This document shows, piece after piece, positions 43,206 through 52,505 of a stretch of DNA of 64,000 bases. Below the pieces are notes generated by a model. That model searched no databases, was not told the origin of the DNA, and was given only the letters and a program-made list of their open reading frames with translations. The stretch is taken from positions 1-64,000 of the forward strand of contig CALEYL010000075.1 of NCBI GenBank assembly GCA_937926205.1, written 5' to 3'. The DNA is from an uncultured Saprospiraceae bacterium. GTDB lineage: Bacteria; Bacteroidota; Bacteroidia; Chitinophagales; Saprospiraceae. The translations under genes were made by a program, and so were the position numbers. Within the stretch, counting starts at the first letter, position 1, and each line of letters starts with the position of its first letter.

Positions 43206-44882
43206 ATGAAGTTCAAAACATTCTGCCTGTTTCTATTACTGTCTTCTGCATCCTTATTATTTGCTCAGGACAGCGCGCCTCAAAATTGGTTTCACCTGGA
43301 CCTTGCCAAGGATGGCTATCCTGGCATGAGTACGGAAAAAGCTTACAAAGAATTGTTGAAAGGCAAGCCAGCCAAAACGGTTGTTGTCGCTGTGATCGAC
43401 TCCGGTGTGGATTACATGCACGAAGACCTGAAGGACATCATGTGGGTAAACCCGGGTGAAATTGCAGGTAACGGCATCGATGACGACAAAAACGGTTATG
43501 TTGACGACATACACGGCTGGAATTTTCTCGGCAACAAAAATGGAGAAAACATTGAGAACGAAAACCTCGAGGTAACCCGCCTTTATGTTCAGTACAAAAA
43601 GAAATACGAAGGTAAAGATCCGTCCAAACTATCTAAAAAAGAACGCACGGAATACGATACCTATATCGAATATGGAAAGGTCATTGAGCAAAAGATTAAA
43701 GAAATGGAGCCCAATGCCAATCTCTATACGATGATGATGGAAGCTTTTACCAAATTTGAAAAAGAAATGGGTAAAAAGCGCAAGGATATTACCCTGAAGG
43801 ATGTTGAAAACTTCAAATCGACCGACCCCATGATGATGCGGATTGCCGATGTCATGAAAGAAAGTTATGCGAACGGTGAAACTTTCGCGATGGTGATGGA
43901 CCAGATTACAGAAGGCTATGATTATTTCACCACCCAGATAAAATACAACTACAACACCGAATACGATGCCCGCCACATTATTGGCGACGATCCTTCTGAT
44001 GTCAATGACCGCAACTATGGAAACAGTGATGTACGCGGGCCTCATGCCCATCACGGAACGCATGTATCCGGAATTATTGCCGCCATCAGGGGGAACGGAA
44101 AAGGCATGGACGGCGTCGCCGACCACGTACGCATTATGGCCATCCGCGCAGTTCCGGACGGAGATGAACGTGATAAAGACGTTGCAAACGCCATTCGCTA
44201 TGCCGTTGACAATGGAGCATCTGTCATCAACATGAGCTTTGGCAAAGGCGCTTCGCCCCATAAAGCTGCGGTAGATGCTGCCCTGAAATATGCCATGCAA
44301 AAAGATGTCTTGCTGGTGCATGGCGCCGGAAACGACGGTGAAGAGATTAATCTGGAAAATAATTTCCCGAACGACCGCTTTGCAAAATCGGGTCTGTTTG
44401 GGAAAAAATATGCTGATAACTGGATTGAAGTAGGCGCCAATGGCCCTACGAAGGATGAGCATCTGGCTGCAGATTTTTCAAATTACAGCCCTGAACTGGT
44501 TGACGTTTTTGCTCCGGGCATGGAAATATACTCTACCGTCCCGGACAACGAATATAAAAATGAGCAGGGAACCAGCATGGCTTCTCCGATGGTTGCCGGC
44601 GCAGCTGCCCTGCTCCGCTCCTACTATCCGGATCTAACGGCAAAACAGGTAAAAGAAATTATTATGGATTCTGTAACGCCGTGGAATGCCAAAGTTATCA
44701 AGCCCGGTACAGAAGACGAAAAAGTGTCGATGCGTCAATTGTCCATTTCAGGGGGCATCGTGAATGTTTACGAAGCCGTCAAACTGGCCGAGATGACCAA
44801 AGGCAAAAAAAAGAACGCCGGCTCAGGTAATAGCGGGGCCAAAAACAAAAGTGGCGACAAAGGCACTTCGCCGAAAGTGTAA
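43206..44882 (+). CDS. Secreted S8 (subtilisin-like) serine peptidase with large insertion
   Basis: I chose ATG 43206, giving a signal peptide (1-20, ending LLFAQ) and 558 residues. The catalytic triad is complete: D65 (VAVIDSGVDY), H283 (HHGTHVSG) and S457 (GTSMASP), with oxyanion N376 (GAGND). About 218 residues separate D65 and H283; most subtilases have far fewer. The extra segment (about 115-260) is charged and helical (KKKYEGKDPSKLSKKER, EFEKEMGKKRKD-like). The C-terminus is a low-complexity basic tail after residue 535. No T9SS domain is visible. Probably periplasmic or outer-membrane-associated. Confidence 0.9.
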   Translation: MKFKTFCLFLLLSSASLLFAQDSAPQNWFHLDLAKDGYPGMSTEKAYKELLKGKPAKTVVVAVIDSGVDYMHEDLKDIMWVNPGEIAGNGIDDDKNGYVDDIHGWNFLGNKNGENIENENLEVTRLYVQYKKKYEGKDPSKLSKKERTEYDTYIEYGKVIEQKIKEMEPNANLYTMMMEAFTKFEKEMGKKRKDITLKDVENFKSTDPMMMRIADVMKESYANGETFAMVMDQITEGYDYFTTQIKYNYNTEYDARHIIGDDPSDVNDRNYGNSDVRGPHAHHGTHVSGIIAAIRGNGKGMDGVADHVRIMAIRAVPDGDERDKDVANAIRYAVDNGASVINMSFGKGASPHKAAVDAALKYAMQKDVLLVHGAGNDGEEINLENNFPNDRFAKSGLFGKKYADNWIEVGANGPTKDEHLAADFSNYSPELVDVFAPGMEIYSTVPDNEYKNEQGTSMASPMVAGAAALLRSYYPDLTAKQVKEIIMDSVTPWNAKVIKPGTEDEKVSMRQLSISGGIVNVYEAVKLAEMTKGKKKNAGSGNSGAKNKSGDKGTSPKV

Positions 44883-44936
44883 GAACAGTTTCATCTGTGA
44901 AACGTTTATGACAACTGAAAGTGTTGTCTTGTTGAT

Positions 44937-45018
44937 AAAGAGCAAAGGGCAAGAGGCAAAGCTCCGAATGTGATTTAGTCATCATTGCAGGAAGTTTGCT
45001 CCCCGCCCTTTGCTTTTT
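44937..45018. repeat. Long-loop inverted repeat after the subtilase gene
   Basis: AGCAAAGGGC (44941-44950) and GCCCTTTGCT (45005-45014) are perfect complements, extendable through AAAG/TTTT, with a 54-base loop. A second near-match (GGCAAA with TTTGCC) lies within it. The rest of the gap 44883-45148 shows nothing else. It may be a relative of the 41961 element. Confidence 0.5.
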
Positions 45019-45148
45019 GCCTTTTTACAGACCTGCCAGACCGCTCATTCTGATTCTGATTTGGAAAAGTGAGGCTATGGCAGTTTCTTTGCATGCTGCA
45101 ACCTGAATTGGGATTGTGCGTTCTTGGTATAGACATTTATAGCATTAC

Positions 45149-47248
45149 ATGGAAAGTATTAGCCTTCAATACCCTGCGTGGTACCTCATTCTTTGCCTTT
45201 TACTGGGACTTGCCTACGCGATGTTGCTGTATTACCGCGACAAAACCTTCAGAGAACAGTCAGAAAACCTCAATCGCCTGCTTGGCGGCCTAAGATTCTT
45301 AACCGTTTCCCTGATTGCAGTGCTGCTGCTGTCTCCCCTACTAAAGTCCATCTTAACAGAAAGCAAAAAACCAGTTATCGTACTGGCTCAGGACCAATCA
45401 GAATCGGTGCCGGCAGGTATGAATACGGATGCCCTCCAAAAGTACCAGGATGATTTCAAAGCTTTATCTGATGAATTGGGCTCCGATTATGAAGTAAAAC
45501 AATATGCATTTGGCAAGGAACTCCGCGAAGGCATTGATTACAAATACACTGAAAAAATCACAAACATTGCTCAATTGCTTTCCGGGTTAAATGATTTGTA
45601 CAGCAATCAAAATCTGGGCGCCATTGTATTGGCGACCGATGGTATTTATAATGAGGGCAGCAATCCGGTATATTTGAATACCAAACTAACAGCCCCCATC
45701 TATACGGTTGCATTGGGTGATACCACCGCACGCCGTGATGTGATCCTGAAGCGCGTTTTTCACAACCGAATCGCTTATCTGGGTGATAAATTCAGTGTAC
45801 AGACCGATGTTTCTGCACAAAACTGTACGGGGTCAAAAACCACGTTGTCGGTATACAAAGTGGAAGGCGGTAATTCCCGGCTGCTGCAGCAAATCCCGAT
45901 CAATATTGACCGCAAAGACTTTTTCAGCACCCAGAACATTGTTTTGAATGCCGACCAGGGCGGCGTACAACGCTTCCGCATTTCACTTAGCCAGGTTGCA
46001 GGGGAAGCAACGACAGCCAATAACAGTAAAGAGATATTTGTGGATGTTCTGGATGCACGTCAAAAAGTACTGTTACTGGCGCACTCGCCACATCCGGATA
46101 TAGCCGCGCTTCGACAAATGCTGAGCATCAACAAAAATTACGAAATACAGGTCGCTTATATCAACGACCTGAAGGTGAATGTGGCAGATTTTGACTTTGT
46201 TGTTTTGCACCAGTTACCTGCCCTCAACAACGATGCTACTGCGGTGTTGAATGTGATCCGTTCACGCAAATTGCCAGTGCTTTTTATTGCGGGCACTCAG
46301 ACCAATTATGTTCGGTTGAACCAGGCACAATCGCTGGTCTCCATCCGTGCCGCCAGTCGAAATACAAACGAGGTTCAGGGTATTCCTGGTAAGGATTTCA
46401 ACCTGTTTACTGTTGACGATGATCTCAAAGCCAATATTTCCAACTTTGCCCCCTTAACAGCTCCATTCGGGGAGTATGCTGTTTCTGATAAAGCACAAGT
46501 ACTGCTGTATCAGCGAATTGGTCGAATTGACACCAAATACCCGCTTCTGGTCATGGGTGATGATAACGGCGCACGGGTAGGCGTACTTTGTGCAGAAGGC
46601 ATCTGGAAATGGCGTTTATTTGACTACATGCAGCACCAAAACCACAACTTTTTCAATGAGCTGATTGGAAAAACAGTTCAATATGTCAGTTTAAAAGATG
46701 ATAAACGCAAGTTTCGGGTAAATCTGGCCAAAAATATTTTCAACGAAAACGAACCGGTTGTTTTCGATGCAGAACTCTATAACGATAATTACGAACTCAT
46801 CAACGATCCGGATGCCAGCATCGTCATTACCAGTAGTGAAGGCCGTGAATTTCCGTTCACATTCAATAAATCCGGCAAGTTGTATACCCTCAATGCCGGC
46901 AGCTTTCCTGTGGGCAATTACCGCTTCCGGGCTTCCGTAAACAGCAGCGGCGAAAACCTGACCTACAATGGCCAGTTTAGCATTCAGCCCATTGAGTTGG
47001 AATTGTATGAGACGACCGCTGACCACAATTTGCTTCGTCTCCTGAGCCTTAAATACGGCGGGGAAGTGGTTTACCCGGATCAGATCAGTACGGTGGCCAA
47101 CCTTATCCGTGAAAAAAATACGATCAAGCCTGTTATCTATCAAACGGCAAAAACACGGCCGGTTATTAATCTGAAGTGGGTATTCTTTCTCTTACTTAGC
47201 TTGCTGTCCGGGGAATGGTTCCTCCGGCGTTATTTTGGCGCCTACTAA
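45149..47248 (+). CDS. VWA-domain membrane protein
   Basis: A 699-residue protein with two N-terminal spans (about 9-30 and 48-66), a VWA-like domain with MIDAS-type DQSES (VIVLAQDQSESVPAG) and VLATDGIYNEGS, a beta-sandwich region, and a middle part (about 305-460) resembling a class I glutamine-amidotransferase-like fold (VLLLAHSPHPDIAALRQML). Further beta-sandwich sequence follows, and then a C-terminal span (about 676-692). Similar proteins occur widely in Bacteroidota beside BatA/MoxR-type genes, none of which is adjacent here. Function unknown; extracytoplasmic protein binding is likely. Confidence 0.82.
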   Translation: MESISLQYPAWYLILCLLLGLAYAMLLYYRDKTFREQSENLNRLLGGLRFLTVSLIAVLLLSPLLKSILTESKKPVIVLAQDQSESVPAGMNTDALQKYQDDFKALSDELGSDYEVKQYAFGKELREGIDYKYTEKITNIAQLLSGLNDLYSNQNLGAIVLATDGIYNEGSNPVYLNTKLTAPIYTVALGDTTARRDVILKRVFHNRIAYLGDKFSVQTDVSAQNCTGSKTTLSVYKVEGGNSRLLQQIPINIDRKDFFSTQNIVLNADQGGVQRFRISLSQVAGEATTANNSKEIFVDVLDARQKVLLLAHSPHPDIAALRQMLSINKNYEIQVAYINDLKVNVADFDFVVLHQLPALNNDATAVLNVIRSRKLPVLFIAGTQTNYVRLNQAQSLVSIRAASRNTNEVQGIPGKDFNLFTVDDDLKANISNFAPLTAPFGEYAVSDKAQVLLYQRIGRIDTKYPLLVMGDDNGARVGVLCAEGIWKWRLFDYMQHQNHNFFNELIGKTVQYVSLKDDKRKFRVNLAKNIFNENEPVVFDAELYNDNYELINDPDASIVITSSEGREFPFTFNKSGKLYTLNAGSFPVGNYRFRASVNSSGENLTYNGQFSIQPIELELYETTADHNLLRLLSLKYGGEVVYPDQISTVANLIREKNTIKPVIYQTAKTRPVINLKWVFFLLLSLLSGEWFLRRYFGAY

Positions 47249-48055
47249 GCTGTGGTGGCTGCTATACCTCCTTCGGTAGACAAGCCCCCTACGGAGGGCA
47301 ATTAAACTTCATTTCCCCGTTTTGCCAGGCACAGATAATTCTACATGTCGGCCAGATGTCATAAATACGGCTATTTACCAATAGTGGGAACGTACAATTC
47401 CTGTGTCTAATCTATTGTATAACAATCAATAACTCCTCAGGACCCGGTCTTTGAAACCTGACTTTTGGCATTTTAGAGATGGTATCGGAGAACGGAACGC
47501 ACTAAATTTGGGGTATGATTGAAGCATTGTTGAAGAACGTTTTAAAAAAAACCCTGTAAACCAGTGAAAATAAACTCGAATCAACAACGTTTGATGTTTT
47601 ATCTGTAACCAAATGTGAAGATTGCGTTAAAGTGAATAATTATCCCGGCGTTTTGCGTTATCACCAGCGTCTATAGTTTTATCACTTGAAAATACTCCAA
47701 AAAACCTAACCCCAAAAATATTAACTAGCTGCACGACACTTCTTTATTTTTTTCAAGGGCGAATCAAAAATTACACAAACTTTTTCTGCACAGGCTTTAA
47801 TGCCTGAAAAGCAGTATTGGCGGCTTTTTGCGCCTATTTTAACCACTGGTTGCATTTGCAAATGCCCGGCATGGAACACTATTGTTATGCCCTAAAAAAC
47901 CATTTATTTTCATTACAATAATTTAACACAATTTTCATGTTAGCCATGCAGCGATTTAATTAAAATAATGATATAGATAGTATCGCATATCCAGAAAATC
48001 GAATGAAAACAAACACCTTTAACCACTATTTTCATAACTAAACAGGAAAACAACT
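47249..48055. other. 807-base gene-free region
   Basis: There is no credible gene over 20 codons on either strand. Elements I can see: a bulged hairpin directly after the VWA gene (CCTCC and GTAG at 47267-47279 pairing with CTACGGAGG at 47289-47297), probably its terminator; a TAnnTTTG-type box TAAATTTG at 47503-47510, followed 4 bases later by a 14-codon frame starting at 47515; and AT-rich sequence before the first duplicated barrel gene. It could hold a small RNA or a decayed gene; nothing more can be supported. Confidence 0.5.
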
Positions 48056-48640
48056 ATGAAACCCACAACCGCGCTCATGACAACCCTTATCTGTGTGATG
48101 ATGATTCAAACATCCAATGCACAATGTTTTGCTCTTAAAGGTAAGTGTAAAAAGTCTGACTTTTGGGAAGTTCAGGCCGGGGCAGGACTGCTACCCACTT
48201 TTCTGAAAGATCACACACAAACCCTCATGGCTCCAGTTCTCCTCGGCTTAAGCTACCGCATTAAACCCAATATGAGCCTTGGACTGCTGGCGGGTACTTC
48301 CGTTTCTCAGGCGCCACGGACCATTCCGGGTGATCTAACCCCTTCCATGCACCGCAACCACTACACAACAGTTAGCTTGCGCGCTGCAGCACACACCACA
48401 TCGCTTGGCCGTTGGGAGGTTTATGGCGGCATGCTGGTAGGTTACGGCGCCTCGCGAGTGGAAGTACGCCCTATTGGAGAAGAAAAAACGCCGGAGCCTG
48501 TAGAAACCTACAACAAAGGCAAAGTTTACCTGTCTGCTTTTCTTGGCAGCCGTTATGCGCTCAATAAAAAAATCGGCGTCTTCAGCGAACTGGGAATGGG
48601 AATTTCCATCCTGAGTGGCGGTGTCAGCTGGAAATTCTAA
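48056..48640 (+). CDS. Small secreted barrel-like protein, tandem copy 1
   Basis: A 194-residue protein with a signal peptide (1-22, ending TSNAQ) and a conserved Cys-rich start (CFALKGKCKKSDFWEVQAGAGLLPTFLKDHTQTL). Alternating strands (LLGLSYRIKPNMSLGLLAG; WEVYGGMLVGYGAS; VYLSAFLGSRYALNKKIGVFSELGMGISILSGG) suggest an 8-stranded outer-membrane barrel. It is closely related to the next gene, clearly a tandem duplicate. A hairpin terminator at 48695 ends this unit. No family name recognised. Confidence 0.82.
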   Translation: MKPTTALMTTLICVMMIQTSNAQCFALKGKCKKSDFWEVQAGAGLLPTFLKDHTQTLMAPVLLGLSYRIKPNMSLGLLAGTSVSQAPRTIPGDLTPSMHRNHYTTVSLRAAAHTTSLGRWEVYGGMLVGYGASRVEVRPIGEEKTPEPVETYNKGKVYLSAFLGSRYALNKKIGVFSELGMGISILSGGVSWKF

Positions 48641-48694
48641 AAGTTACATCCAATTTTTTCCAATCTTTTCTCTCTGTAGTAAACGCGCTCTTAT

Positions 48695-48729
48695 CCCCTG
48701 CTTCCTGCTGGAAGTGGGGGAATTTTTTT
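48695..48729 (+). terminator. Rho-independent terminator after tandem copy 1
   Basis: The stem CCCC..TTCC / GGAA..GGGG (48695-48705 with 48710-48719), loop TGCT, is followed by a run of seven T at 48723-48729. Confidence 0.75.
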
Positions 48730-48873
48730 GCCGACATTGTTTGCAAGCTCCGTTTCTGCCGGGTTCAGCCGGTTCTTTTTCCGGCTCGCCACCTTAAATT
48801 GGCCATTACCGGGGAAGGCTTTCATCTTTGTGAGGTATTGAATTCATTCACTTCATCACAAAAATTTAAAGCT

Positions 48874-49461
48874 ATGAAACCCGCTTACACATTTTTAACC
48901 ATTGTTCTTTGCATGCTCATGATTCAGACCGGAAACGCCCAGTGCTCGGCCCGGAAAGGCCGATGTAAAAAATACGGATTCTGGGAAGTGCAGGCCGGGG
49001 CAGGACTACTACCCACTTTTCTGAAAGATCATACGCAGACCCTGATGCCCCCTGTCCTCCTCGGCATAAATTACCGGTTAAAACGCAACTTTAGTCTGGG
49101 CTTACAAGCAGGCATGTCCGTTTCTGAAGCATTGATCAAAGTCCCGAAAAAAACAAACCGGGACCTGCACCGAAACCATTTCCATGTCGCCGGGTTGCGG
49201 GCAATGGTCAATACAACCACACTGGATCACTGGGAAGTCTACGGCGGCATGATGCTGGGATACAATGCCTCGACAGTAGAGGTGTTCGAAACCAATCAGG
49301 AAGCCCAACCGTCCCCCTTAAGGACGTATTCAAAAGGAGAAGCTTACTTATCTGCTTTTATCGGGGGGCGTTATGCCCTCAACAAAAACATCGGCATTTT
49401 CAGCGAACTGGGCCTGGGAATTTCGATACTCAGTGGCGGCATCAGTTGGCAATTCAGGTAA
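48874..49461 (+). CDS. Small secreted barrel-like protein, tandem copy 2
   Basis: I chose ATG 48874 (195 residues) because it restores the signal peptide and aligns with copy 1; the upstream in-frame sequence has no counterpart there. It shares FWEVQAGAGLLPTFLKDHTQ with copy 1, two N-terminal cysteines in the mature region, the WEVYGGM strand and the C-terminal GISILSGG.SW. The middle (about 80-130) is more diverged, including the loop around KVPKKTNRDLHRNH. It is probably a surface-exposed barrel under variation. Function unknown. Confidence 0.82.
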   Translation: MKPAYTFLTIVLCMLMIQTGNAQCSARKGRCKKYGFWEVQAGAGLLPTFLKDHTQTLMPPVLLGINYRLKRNFSLGLQAGMSVSEALIKVPKKTNRDLHRNHFHVAGLRAMVNTTTLDHWEVYGGMMLGYNASTVEVFETNQEAQPSPLRTYSKGEAYLSAFIGGRYALNKNIGIFSELGLGISILSGGISWQFR

Positions 49462-49563
49462 GCATAAAGCTGGCGTGCTCCGTCATATTCAAGCCATTTT
49501 TTTGCCCGGCATTTTTGGCCACAGGATTTAGAATTAATTTCGGCACTCAAAAAAACTGCCGAA

Positions 49564-49848
49564 ATGTTTAAAACTCCTTTGGGACGATTTCGAATCGTTG
49601 CCTTTCTGGAAGGCATTTCCTTCCTGTTGCTGGGTTTCACGATGATTCTCAAATATCAATATGCCATGCCCCGCCCCAATTTTGTCGTTGGGCTGGCGCA
49701 TGGCATACTGTTCATCAGCTATGTTTTTTTACTGATTCGTATCACCGTTATTTACGAATGGTCTTTTCGGAAATTTGCACTGGCATTTTTAGCTTCGCTG
49801 CTGCCGTTCGGGACTTTCGTCGCAGACAAACGCCTGTATACCCAGTAG
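49564..49848 (+). CDS. DUF3817 family membrane protein
   Basis: A 94-residue protein with three membrane segments and the DUF3817 pattern RIVAFLEGISFLLLGFTM, VGLAHGILFISYVFLL and FLASLLPFGTFVADKRL. No known function. It ends 7 bases from the convergent LpxR gene, leaving no room for a long terminator. Confidence 0.87.
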   Translation: MFKTPLGRFRIVAFLEGISFLLLGFTMILKYQYAMPRPNFVVGLAHGILFISYVFLLIRITVIYEWSFRKFALAFLASLLPFGTFVADKRLYTQ

Positions 49849-49855
49849 TTTTATT

Positions 49856-50818
49856 TTAAAATGCTGTCCCTATCCGAATGCCACCCCAACGGTGTACCAT
49901 CCCGGTTTTAAATTCTTTGGTAAGCACAGATTGAGAATATTCCAGATAAAGTTTTCTAAGGTGCACCACAAAGCCGAAATCGCCTTGAAAAGTCAACCGG
50001 GTCAATTCGGAAGCTGGGATGACATAAGGGCTGCTCCTGTTGAACAAACCGCCCTGTAAAGTGGCATCGTAAATGGAATATCCAGATTGCGCCCTCGCAT
50101 ATAAATAAGCATTCCATCGCTTCGTTTTGACAGAAGAAAGAAAAGGATCATTCATCCGACCAAGGATAAGGGTGAAACTGGCGCTGATCCGGTTCGTATG
50201 CGTTCCAAAACGGGCAGTTACTCCGGCATTCAGCAAAAGCCAATGGCTGATCTCCCAGATATTTTGCTCATAATCAAGCCGGTAATTCAGAATCAGGTCA
50301 TTTTTAATTTGATTTTGCCAGCCTAAAGGCGGAATGTTATTCAGCCAGCGGTGTATGGCTTTTTGCATGCCTTCGCTTCCCGCAGCCGGTCCCATGACAC
50401 CAATACTCAGGGCGGAAGAAATCCGTCTTTGCCGAAGGGTATCCACGGCGATTGAAAAAGCCGCAACAGACAAATTGCTGCAAAAAGGGCGGTCGCCATA
50501 CAAGATGTCTTCGCTGCGGATGCTGCTGGGGGTGTAACCGTAGTGGTCCGCCCGGATGCCGTAGATCCTTACTGTGTTTTTGGGTTGAAACAAAAGCCGG
50601 GTCATTGGATTTTTCTGCAGCTTAGGATGGGCCATTTCCATCGTGATGCCCTGGGTATAGTAGTCGTCCGTGGCTGTAAAAAAATCGTTGTCGTAGTGGA
50701 AGCGGAAATAAGCCGCGGAGTTCATGTGGGAGTACGCAACAGTATTGTCTGCCACCTGGCCCTGACAAATATTGTAATGACATAGAAGCAAGCCAAATAG
50801 AAATCCTCTGAAAATCAT
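49856..50818 (-). CDS. lpxR: Lipid A 3-O-deacylase LpxR family protein (DUF2219)
   Basis: A 320-residue outer-membrane barrel protein with a signal peptide (about 1-20) and the family N-terminal signature FRFHYDNDFFTATDDYYTQGITMEM, where Asn/Asp residues form the active site, then YGDRPFCSNL (family usually GDRPYAG) and LSIGVMGPAAGSEGMQKAIH. LpxR removes the 3'-acyloxyacyl chain from lipid A in the outer membrane. Within the family the catalytic His lies in the segment around GMQKAIH (inference). Confidence 0.85.
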   Translation of the reverse strand: MIFRGFLFGLLLCHYNICQGQVADNTVAYSHMNSAAYFRFHYDNDFFTATDDYYTQGITMEMAHPKLQKNPMTRLLFQPKNTVRIYGIRADHYGYTPSSIRSEDILYGDRPFCSNLSVAAFSIAVDTLRQRRISSALSIGVMGPAAGSEGMQKAIHRWLNNIPPLGWQNQIKNDLILNYRLDYEQNIWEISHWLLLNAGVTARFGTHTNRISASFTLILGRMNDPFLSSVKTKRWNAYLYARAQSGYSIYDATLQGGLFNRSSPYVIPASELTRLTFQGDFGFVVHLRKLYLEYSQSVLTKEFKTGMVHRWGGIRIGTAF

Positions 50819-51064
50819 TTGATTGTTTTATCAAACTTACGGTAAAGCCAGGTTTTGAGTTTTTCATTCTCTTGCATTGGTATGCTTTTGGATTTTATTT
50901 TATCTTGAAAGAAAACTATGTCTGAGTAAAAATAATTTATGGAATAGTTGCACCACAATGCAATCATCCCAAGGAAGAGATATGCTCAGGACATAATGCC
51001 TTTTATTTTATTTCCTCGTTTTATCTTGTCGTTCAATTCAATTCATTACTAAAGCCAACACGAT

Positions 51065-52459
51065 ATGAAACGACTTGATCGCCGGTCTTTTTTGCAATCT
51101 GCTGCTCTGGTTGGTGCAGCCACTGCCATTCCTGCTATTGGAAATGCCGCTACAGCCGGCGGCACTGCTCCCGGAATTCTTAGGGAAAAACCAAAATCAA
51201 AAATCAACCTTGGTTTTATTGGCGTAGGGCTGCGCGGACAAAGCCATGTTGAGCTGGCCCTGATGCGGGACGACTGCAATGTTCTGGCCATCGCCGATCC
51301 ACAGGAAGTCATGGTGAATGCCTGTTTGAAATTATTTGACGACAAAGGAGTCAAACGCCCGAAAGTATTCGCCAAAGGCGACTATGATTACCTGGAACTA
51401 CTTAAAGAAAAAGACATAGATGCCGTAGTCATTTCATCACCGTGGGAATGGCATACCCAACAGGCAGTTGCAGCCATGCACGCCGGAAAATACGTTGCCA
51501 CGGAGGTTTGCGGCGCATTTTCATTAGACGAATGCTGGCAATTGGTCAACACCCACGAGGCGACCGGAGTCCACCTGATGTTTCTGGAGAATGTATGCTA
51601 CCGCCGCGATGTCATGGCAGTCCTGCAAATGGTGAGGGAAGGCCTGTTCGGCGAACTGCTCCATTTTGAATGCGGGTACCAGCACGACCTTCGGGAAGTG
51701 AAATTTAACGACGGAAAAAATCCTTACGGCGGCGGTGTAGAATTCGGCGAAAAAGGCTTTCACGAAGCCAAATGGCGCACCAAACACTCGGTTGGCCGGA
51801 ACGGCGATTTGTATCCGACCCACGGCATCGGGCCGGTTGCCATGTATGCCAACATCAACCGGGGCAACCGTTTTGCCTATCTGACGTCCACCTCCTGTAA
51901 AGCTGCAGGCTTGCACGACTACATCATCAACCATCCAAAAGGCGGCGAATCGCACCCCAACGCTAAGGTTAAATTCAAATTAGGCGACGTCGTCACCACC
52001 GTCATCAAAACCATCAACGAAGAATCCATCATCATTTCGCACGACACCAACCTGCCACGTCCATATTCCTTAGGTTTTCGCGTGCAGGGGACAAAAGGCA
52101 TCTGGATGGATGTCAACAAAAGTCTGATGATCGAAGGCAAGACCAAAGCACACCAATGGGAAGAAGCAAGTACGTGGCTGGACAAATACGACCACCCGCT
52201 CTGGAAAAGATACGGAGCAGACGCCAAAACAGCCGGGCACGGCGGTATGGACTTTTTTGTTTTTCACCATTTTATTGAATGCGCCAAGCGCAACATTGCG
52301 CCACAAATGGACGTCTACGACGCTGCTACCTGGCTGGCCATCACGCCGTTGTCAGAAGCTTCCATTGCCATGAGCAGCGCCCCGCAGGCGTTTCCCGATT
52401 TCACACGGGGGAGGTGGATTGACCGGAAGCCGGATTTTGCGTTTGGAGAAGAATTTTAA
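51065..52459 (+). CDS. Gfo/Idh/MocA family protein, GH109-like (alpha-N-acetylgalactosaminidase type)
   Basis: A 464-residue protein with a Tat leader (RLDRRSFLQSAALVGAATAIPA), so it is exported with NAD bound. The Rossmann motif is LGFIGVGLRGQSHVEL. Features shared with GH109 enzymes, which use an NAD-dependent redox mechanism to remove alpha-GalNAc: FLENVCYRRDVMAVL, GDLYPTHGIGPVAMYANINRG and STSCKAAGLHDYI. GH109 is named from these motifs; a related dehydrogenase is the alternative. No adjacent sugar genes except the distant GH53 cluster. Octamer repeats begin right after the stop. Confidence 0.85.
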   Translation: MKRLDRRSFLQSAALVGAATAIPAIGNAATAGGTAPGILREKPKSKINLGFIGVGLRGQSHVELALMRDDCNVLAIADPQEVMVNACLKLFDDKGVKRPKVFAKGDYDYLELLKEKDIDAVVISSPWEWHTQQAVAAMHAGKYVATEVCGAFSLDECWQLVNTHEATGVHLMFLENVCYRRDVMAVLQMVREGLFGELLHFECGYQHDLREVKFNDGKNPYGGGVEFGEKGFHEAKWRTKHSVGRNGDLYPTHGIGPVAMYANINRGNRFAYLTSTSCKAAGLHDYIINHPKGGESHPNAKVKFKLGDVVTTVIKTINEESIIISHDTNLPRPYSLGFRVQGTKGIWMDVNKSLMIEGKTKAHQWEEASTWLDKYDHPLWKRYGADAKTAGHGGMDFFVFHHFIECAKRNIAPQMDVYDAATWLAITPLSEASIAMSSAPQAFPDFTRGRWIDRKPDFAFGEEF

Positions 52460-52460
52460 A

Positions 52461-52492
52461 GAATTTGAAAATTTGAGGATTTGAAGATTTGC
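52461..52492. repeat. Four tandem octamers (nnATTTGA)
   Basis: GAATTTGA, AAATTTGA, GGATTTGA and AGATTTGC in exact 8-base register, starting one base after the GH109-like gene stop. Related in unit length and position to the 5022-5045 repeat. Confidence 0.7.
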
Positions 52493-52505
52493 CACCTAAA
52501 ATGCC

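Noticed and set aside
43629..44462. 277-codon minus-strand frame inside the subtilase gene
   Set aside because: It lies opposite a gene with an intact catalytic triad; it has no recognisable domain.
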